Program-made: the position numbers and the translations under genes
The notes under the pieces: model-generated
Database searches by the model: none
The model's input: only the letters and a program-made list of their open reading frames with translations
Told to the model about the DNA's origin: nothing
In this document: in pieces, positions 59,769 to 64,000 of the stretch
How the letters are laid out: each line of letters begins with the position of its first letter
Position numbering within the stretch: position 1 is the stretch's first letter
Assembly (NCBI GenBank): GCA_038212445.1
Contig: JBBQUM010000010.1
Span: 147,199 to 211,198 of the forward strand
Length of the DNA: 64,000 bases
Direction of reading: 5' to 3'
DNA from: TMP-7 sp038212445
GTDB lineage: Bacteria; Acidobacteriota; Terriglobia; Bryobacterales; Bryobacteraceae

Positions 59769-59912
59769 ATGGCTGTCGATGGCGTAGTGCTGGCGATCCA
59801 TGATTGGGGAGCGGGCGTGCGATTGGCGATTGGGAGGAGTTACGGGTGGATTGCTGCGTCGGTGATTGTTAGTGTTGTTTTCGTCGTGGCCACCGGCCGC
59901 GGTTTAGAATAA
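59769..59912 (+). CDS. Possible 47-residue membrane peptide ahead of tdk
   Basis: The frame MAVDGVVLAIHDWGAGVRLAIGRSYGWIAASVIVSVVFVVATGRGLE has one membrane segment (IAASVIVSVVFVVA). In another frame just upstream (about 59687-59789) a hydrophobic run GVVHVVFGLLLWIVLGAFAVLPRHL ends in a stop; joined by a frameshift the two would make a two-helix protein. Either a small membrane protein or the relic of one. Support is weak. Confidence 0.25.
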   Translation: MAVDGVVLAIHDWGAGVRLAIGRSYGWIAASVIVSVVFVVATGRGLE

Positions 59913-59919
59913 GGGGTTC

Positions 59920-60519
59920 ATGGACATTTTCACGGGCCATATCGGATGGATCGAGGCGATCTGCGGACCGATGTTTTCAGGCAAGAGCGAGGAGTTGATT
60001 CGCAGGCTTCGGCGGGCGATGATCGCGCGCAAGCGGGTGCAGGTTTTCAAGCCGACGATCGATGTTCGGTATTCGGCTGAGGAGATTGTATCCCACGGTG
60101 ATTTGCGGATGAGATCCGAGGTGGTGGCCAACGCTTCGGAGATTCTGCAGAAGATCGACTGGCGGACGCAGGTGGTGGGAGTGGACGAGTCGAACTTTTT
60201 TGGTCCTGACCTGGTGGATGTCGCCAATCAGTTGGCGGACACGGGCAAGCAGGTCATCATCGCGGGGCTCGATACGGACTACATGGGCCGGCCGTTTGTG
60301 CCGATGCCGGACCTGCTGGCGGTAGCGGAGTCGATCACCAAGACGCTGGCGATTTGTATGCGGTGCGGGAATCCGGCGAAGCATACGCAGCGGCTGGTGG
60401 AGTCAGAGGAGTTGATTGTTGTCGGCGCCGCAGGGACTTATGAGGCGCGGTGCAGGCGCTGTTTTGAGCCAGGGATGCCGAAGCAGGAAGTCCTGGACTT
60501 CGTGCGGGCGCCGGCGTAA
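59920..60519 (+). CDS. tdk: Thymidine kinase (type II)
   Basis: A 199-residue enzyme phosphorylating thymidine for DNA synthesis by salvage. The P-loop GPMFSGKSEELIRRLRR, the substrate lasso AGLDTDYMGRPFVPM and two zinc-binding pairs (CMRCGNPAKHTQR and CRRCFEPG) fit the family. The usual DE.QFF motif reads DESNFF, with Asn at the Gln place, a mild deviation. AAGGGG lies three bases before the ATG, so the spacing is short. Its stop is two bases from the convergent gltD. Confidence 0.94.
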   Translation: MDIFTGHIGWIEAICGPMFSGKSEELIRRLRRAMIARKRVQVFKPTIDVRYSAEEIVSHGDLRMRSEVVANASEILQKIDWRTQVVGVDESNFFGPDLVDVANQLADTGKQVIIAGLDTDYMGRPFVPMPDLLAVAESITKTLAICMRCGNPAKHTQRLVESEELIVVGAAGTYEARCRRCFEPGMPKQEVLDFVRAPA

Positions 60520-60521
60520 CG

Positions 60522-61931
60522 CTACTTGGTTTCGCGCAGAAACGCGTCGACGCTGGCGGCGGCTTTTCGGCCTTCGGCGATGGCCCAGACTACCAGGGAC
60601 TGGCCGCGGCGGAGGTCGCCGGCGGCGAAAACGCCGGGAACATTGGTGTGGTAATCCGTTTCAGGAGCGGCTACGTTGCCCCGGGCGTCGAGGGTTACGC
60701 CTAGCTGCTCGACCAAGCCATTTTTCACCGGACCGGTGAAGCCCATGGCAAGCAGTACCAGGTCGGCATCAAGGATGAACTCGCTGCCGGCCACCGCTTC
60801 GAACTTGGGTGGCGCACCGACCCTGATTGCGTGCAAATGGCGGACATTTCCCAGCTCGTCGCCGGTGAATTTAACTGTCGCCAAGCTCCACTCGCGTGTG
60901 CCGCCTTCCTCATGTGAGCTTTCCTCGCGCAGTTGTAGCGGCCAAAGCGGCCATGGTGTGGAAGCCGCGCGCTGACCGGGCGGCATGGGCATAATTTCGA
61001 ATTGAGTGACGCTAGCGGCGCGCTGGCGGTGGGAGGTTCCGAGGCAGTCGGCTCCGGTGTCGCCGCCGCCGATGATGACGACGTTCTTGCCGGTGGCGAG
61101 GATCTGATTTTCGACGCGGTCGCCGGCCACGCGCTTGTTCTGCTGAGGCAGGAACTCCATGGCGAAGTGGACGCCCTTGAGTTCGCGGCCGGGCACTGGG
61201 AGGTCGCGCGGTTGTTCGGCGCCGCCGGTGAGGACGATGGCATCGAAGGCGCGGCGGATGTCCTTAGCGGCGACGTCGACGCCGACGTGCACACCGGTCC
61301 GGAACTCAACACCTTCGGCGTGCATCTGGTCGATGCGGCGATCGATGAGGTGCTTTTCCATCTTGAAATCGGGAATGCCGTAGCGGAGGAGCCCGCCGAT
61401 GCGATCGTTCTTTTCAAACAGAGTTACGGAGTGTCCGGCGCGGGCGAGTTGTTGGGCGGCGGCAAGTCCGGCAGGTCCGGAGCCGATCACCGCGACGCGC
61501 TTCCCGGTTTTAACGAGCGGCGGTTCGGGACGAATCCAGCCTTCCTTAAAAGCGTGGTCGATGATGGTCTTTTCGATGAGCTTGATGGCGACCGCGGGTT
61601 CGTTGATGCCGAGTACGCAGGCGGCTTCACAGGGCGCGGGACAAATACGGCCGGTGAATTCCGGAAAGTTATTGGTGGAATGCAGGACGCGGACAGCATC
61701 CTTCCAGCGGTCGCGAAAGACGAAGTCATTCCAGTCGGGAATGATGTTGTTGAGCGGACAGCCGGTATGGCAGAACGGCACGCCGCAGTCCATGCAGCGG
61801 GCGCCCTGGGTCTGGACCTTCGAGATCGGAAAATCCTGATAGATCTCAAAGAAGTCGCTGACGCGTTCAGCGACGGGACGGCGCGTTGGGAGTTCACGCG
61901 CGTATTCGAGGAAGCCGGTGGCTTTTCCCAT
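60522..61931 (-). CDS. gltD: Glutamate synthase small subunit (NADPH)
   Basis: A 469-residue flavoprotein that passes electrons from NADPH to the large subunit for glutamate formation. The N-terminal 4Fe-4S region has CMDCGVPFCHTGCPLNN (Cys46, 49, 54, 58) and CPAPCEAACVLG. FAD is bound by VIGSGPAGLAAAQQLARAGHSVTLFEKNDRIGG, NADPH by VIIGGGDTGADCLG. Its start overlaps the gltB stop by one base (TAATG), so the subunits are co-translated. Confidence 0.96.
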   Translation of the reverse strand: MGKATGFLEYARELPTRRPVAERVSDFFEIYQDFPISKVQTQGARCMDCGVPFCHTGCPLNNIIPDWNDFVFRDRWKDAVRVLHSTNNFPEFTGRICPAPCEAACVLGINEPAVAIKLIEKTIIDHAFKEGWIRPEPPLVKTGKRVAVIGSGPAGLAAAQQLARAGHSVTLFEKNDRIGGLLRYGIPDFKMEKHLIDRRIDQMHAEGVEFRTGVHVGVDVAAKDIRRAFDAIVLTGGAEQPRDLPVPGRELKGVHFAMEFLPQQNKRVAGDRVENQILATGKNVVIIGGGDTGADCLGTSHRQRAASVTQFEIMPMPPGQRAASTPWPLWPLQLREESSHEEGGTREWSLATVKFTGDELGNVRHLHAIRVGAPPKFEAVAGSEFILDADLVLLAMGFTGPVKNGLVEQLGVTLDARGNVAAPETDYHTNVPGVFAAGDLRRGQSLVVWAIAEGRKAAASVDAFLRETK

Positions 61932-64000
61932 TAGCGTGCCTCCACTGTCGAGGGGGCGATGGGTTGAGCGAGAAGCGGCGCTGTCTCGAGCTTTGCTTTT
62001 GGAGTGACGCCCATGACGCGCTTGTACTCGTGGGGGAAGACCTTCACGAATTTGGAAATCATCTTGTCAAAATTCTCAAGCACCCAGTGACCGCGAGGAC
62101 TGCCGGTATAGTCGACGTGGCGTACGATGAGGTCGCGGACAGTCTGGATGTCCTGCGGATTTTCGAGGGGCTCCAAGTCGACGCTGGAGCGATTGCACAT
62201 GGTGGATCGGAATTCCCCGCCCTCGTCGAGGACGTAGGCGAAGCCGCCACTCATGCCGGCGGCGAAGTTGCGCCCGGTCTTGCCGAGGATGACGACGAGG
62301 CCATTGGTCATGTACTCGCAGCCGTGATCGCCGACGCTTTCAACAACGGCGGTGGCGCCGGAATTTCGCACTGCGAAGCGCTCGCCGGCCATGCCGTTGA
62401 AGAAGACTTCGCCGCTGGTAGCGCCGTACAGGCAGACGTTGCCGACGAGGATATTTTCTTCGGGTAGGAAGGTGGAGGCTTTGGGCGGAAAGACGATGAT
62501 GCGACCGCCGGAAAGGCCTTTGCCGACGTAATCGTTGGCGTCGCCTTCGAGCGTCAGCGTAACGCCGTTGACCAGGAAGGCGCCGAAGCTCTGTCCGGCC
62601 GAACCGTTGAAGGCGAACTTGATGGTGTCGTCGGGCAGTCCAGCGGTGCCGTGGAGCTTGGCGATTTTGCCGCTGAGCATGGCGCCGACGGTCCGGTGGA
62701 TGTTCTTGATGGGCAGCTTGATCTCGACAGCGGTCTTGCTGGAGATGGCTTCTTCGGCGTGGCTGATGAGCTTGTAGTCGAGCGCCTGGTCGAGCCCGTG
62801 ATCCTGCGAGATGAGGCAGCGGCGGCCGACGCGGCCGGGCACCTGAGGCTCATACAGGATGTTGGACAGATCGAGGCCCTTGGCTTTCCAGTGATCGATG
62901 GCGTCGCGAGTCTCGAGCATGTCGACGCGGCCCACCATTTCGTCCATGGTGCGGAAGCCCATTTTAGCCATCAGCTCGCGGACTTCTTCGGCGATGTAGA
63001 AGAAGAAATTGATGACGTTCTCAGGCGTGCCTTGGAACTTGGCGCGCAGGCGGGGGTCCTGCGTAGCGATGCCTACCGGGCAGGTGTTCAGGTGGCACTT
63101 GCGCATCATGATGCAGCCCAGTGCGACCAGCGGCGCGGTGGAGAAACCGAATTCCTCGGCGCCGAGCAGCGCGGCGACTACGACATCGCGACCGCTCTGA
63201 AGTTTGCCGTCGGTCTGGACGCGGATGCGGCTGCGGAGGTCGTTGAGGACCAGCACCTGATGGGTTTCGGCGAGGCCCAGTTCCCAGGGAACGCCGGCGT
63301 GTTTGATGGAAGTGAGGGGACTGGCGCCGGTGCCGCCGTCGTGTCCGGAAATGAGGACGAGGTCGGCATGCGCTTTGGCGACGCCGGCGGCAACGGTGCC
63401 CACGCCGACTTCGGCGACGAGCTTGACCGAGATGCGGGCCTGCGGGTTAACGTTCTTCAGATCGTAGATCAACTGCGCGAGATCTTCGATGGAGTAGATG
63501 TCGTGATGCGGGGGCGGCGAGATGAGGCCGACGCCGGGAATGGAGTGGCGGACGCGAGCGATTTCGTCGTCCACTTTGTGACCGGGAAGCTGGCCGCCTT
63601 CGCCGGGCTTGGCGCCCTGGGCGACTTTGATCTGCAGCTCATCGGCATTCACGAGGTAATGCGCGGTGACGCCGAAGCGTCCGCTGGCCACCTGCTTGAT
63701 GGCGCTACTGCGGCGATCGCCGTTGGCGTCGGGCTGGAAACGTACCGGATCCTCGCCCCCTTCGCCCGTATTGCTCTTGCCGCCGATGCGATTCATGGCG
63801 ATCGCCAGCGTCTCGTGCGCCTCGCGCGAGATTGAGCCGAAGCTCATGGCGCCGGTGGAGAAGCGCCTGACGATCTCGGCGGCCGGCTCGACCTCTTCGA
63901 TCGGCACCGGACGGCGGCCAAGCTCCTCGGCGGCCTTGATGCGGAACAGGCCGCGGATCGAAAAATTCCGCTGCGCCTCGCCGTTCGCCAGGGCGGCGTA
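61931..64000 (-). CDS. gltB: Glutamate synthase large subunit, C-terminal part (cut by window edge)
   Basis: The last 689 residues of the large subunit; the frame is open through the window edge at 64000, and the GTG at 63907 is internal. The FMN-binding region is present (ISVKLVAEVGVGTVAAGVAKAHADLVLISGHDGGTGASPL), as is the 3Fe-4S motif CIMMRKCHLNTCPVG (C-x5-C-x4-C). The GXGXG beta-helix domain follows (LSGGRIIVFPPKA, GNVCLYGATSGEVFFNGMAGERFAVRNSGATAVVE). The amidotransferase and central domains lie outside. It operates with gltD in ammonia assimilation. Confidence 0.96.
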   Translation of the reverse strand, partial: YAALANGEAQRNFSIRGLFRIKAAEELGRRPVPIEEVEPAAEIVRRFSTGAMSFGSISREAHETLAIAMNRIGGKSNTGEGGEDPVRFQPDANGDRRSSAIKQVASGRFGVTAHYLVNADELQIKVAQGAKPGEGGQLPGHKVDDEIARVRHSIPGVGLISPPPHHDIYSIEDLAQLIYDLKNVNPQARISVKLVAEVGVGTVAAGVAKAHADLVLISGHDGGTGASPLTSIKHAGVPWELGLAETHQVLVLNDLRSRIRVQTDGKLQSGRDVVVAALLGAEEFGFSTAPLVALGCIMMRKCHLNTCPVGIATQDPRLRAKFQGTPENVINFFFYIAEEVRELMAKMGFRTMDEMVGRVDMLETRDAIDHWKAKGLDLSNILYEPQVPGRVGRRCLISQDHGLDQALDYKLISHAEEAISSKTAVEIKLPIKNIHRTVGAMLSGKIAKLHGTAGLPDDTIKFAFNGSAGQSFGAFLVNGVTLTLEGDANDYVGKGLSGGRIIVFPPKASTFLPEENILVGNVCLYGATSGEVFFNGMAGERFAVRNSGATAVVESVGDHGCEYMTNGLVVILGKTGRNFAAGMSGGFAYVLDEGGEFRSTMCNRSSVDLEPLENPQDIQTVRDLIVRHVDYTGSPRGHWVLENFDKMISKFVKVFPHEYKRVMGVTPKAKLETAPLLAQPIAPSTVEAR

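Larger units (their letters stand above)
59110..59919. other. Gene-poor stretch with mobile-element-like motif and gene remnants
   Basis: About 800 bases between the terminator and tdk hold no confident gene. Three things are visible: a direct repeat GAAGTTTAC (59122-59130 and 59147-59155) flanking ATAATGCGCCTTATCG; a perfect hairpin GTGTACGG/CCGTACAC with a 3-base loop at 59453-59471; and leftward coding-like sequence at 59261-59464 with GC-rich third positions. Two hydrophobic short frames precede tdk. It reads as a decayed locus. Confidence 0.55.

Noticed and set aside
61002..61934. A 310-residue rightward frame opposite gltD
   Set aside because: Antisense shadow of conserved gltD sequence.
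62651..63835. A 394-residue rightward frame opposite gltB
   Set aside because: It is the antisense of conserved glutamate synthase sequence, a GC-rich shadow.
1..64000. CRISPR array, prophage or intact transposon
   Set aside because: No regular spaced repeats, no phage structural genes and no transposase or integrase frame were seen.

Overview
The window looks like a chromosomal piece of an Acidobacteriota genome, most likely of the Solibacter/Bryobacter group. The main marker is the C-terminal half of the secreted protein at 2072-4546, which I recognise as the 'Solibacter uncharacterized C-terminal domain' (TIGR03437). Supporting signs are the TonB receptor with a carboxypeptidase-like N-terminal domain, the FecR/DUF6600 protein, the DUF4159-MoxR-DUF58-BatA-DUF4175 cluster, and high-GC, compact gene packing. 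I see no rRNA, tRNA, CRISPR array, intact insertion sequence or prophage.

Layout. 1-1.8 kb: a cut alpha/beta hydrolase gene overlapping a cytoplasmic-looking subtilase. 2-4.5 kb: a large secreted PEGA-like repeat protein. 4.5-7.8 kb: larB with a DUF192 lipoprotein, divergent from mqnP-mqnE of the futalosine menaquinone route. 7.8-9.3 kb: two small secreted proteins separated by REP-like palindromes. 9.3-12.7 kb: a circularly permuted ATP-grasp / alpha-E / transglutaminase operon. 12.7-19.7 kb: a leftward run of TonB receptor, glgC, a secreted protein, a diheme cytochrome and a beta-helix lipoprotein. 19.8-25.7 kb: DUF4920, GNAT and methyltransferase genes, then a leftward group ending in a NicO-type nickel/cobalt permease. 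25.7-29.2 kb: HpaI-like aldolase, ABC ATPase, permease and a secreted lectin-like protein. 29.2-32.7 kb: Gfo/Idh/MocA oxidoreductase, zinc-ribbon protein, wrbA, CDGSH protein and an NmrA-like reductase. 32.8-46.7 kb: an eight-gene, mostly overlapping MoxR/von Willebrand cluster. 46.8-54.9 kb: leftward accessory secreted proteins (lipase, matrixin, HTH-membrane protein). 55-57 kb: an Nramp-UspA fusion. 57-59 kb: a FecR/DUF6600 protein and a clear intrinsic terminator. 59.1-59.9 kb: a gene-poor stretch with a mobile-element-like motif. 59.9-64 kb: tdk, gltD and the C-terminal part of gltB.

How the parts fit. Three signals stand out. (1) The TonB receptor (12735-15128) and the Nramp-UspA gene (55052-56962) lie 40 kb apart, yet share a nearly identical 14-base palindrome at their start codons. 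This suggests one metal-responsive repressor controlling outer- and inner-membrane uptake of the same metal, probably manganese. (2) The MoxR cluster carries three von Willebrand-type proteins, a caspase-fold protein whose expected Cys appears to be Ser, and a TPR metallopeptidase, in one translationally coupled unit at the cell envelope. (3) Nine of the ten convergent gene pairs end within 9 bases of each other or overlap, leaving no room for ordinary terminators between them.
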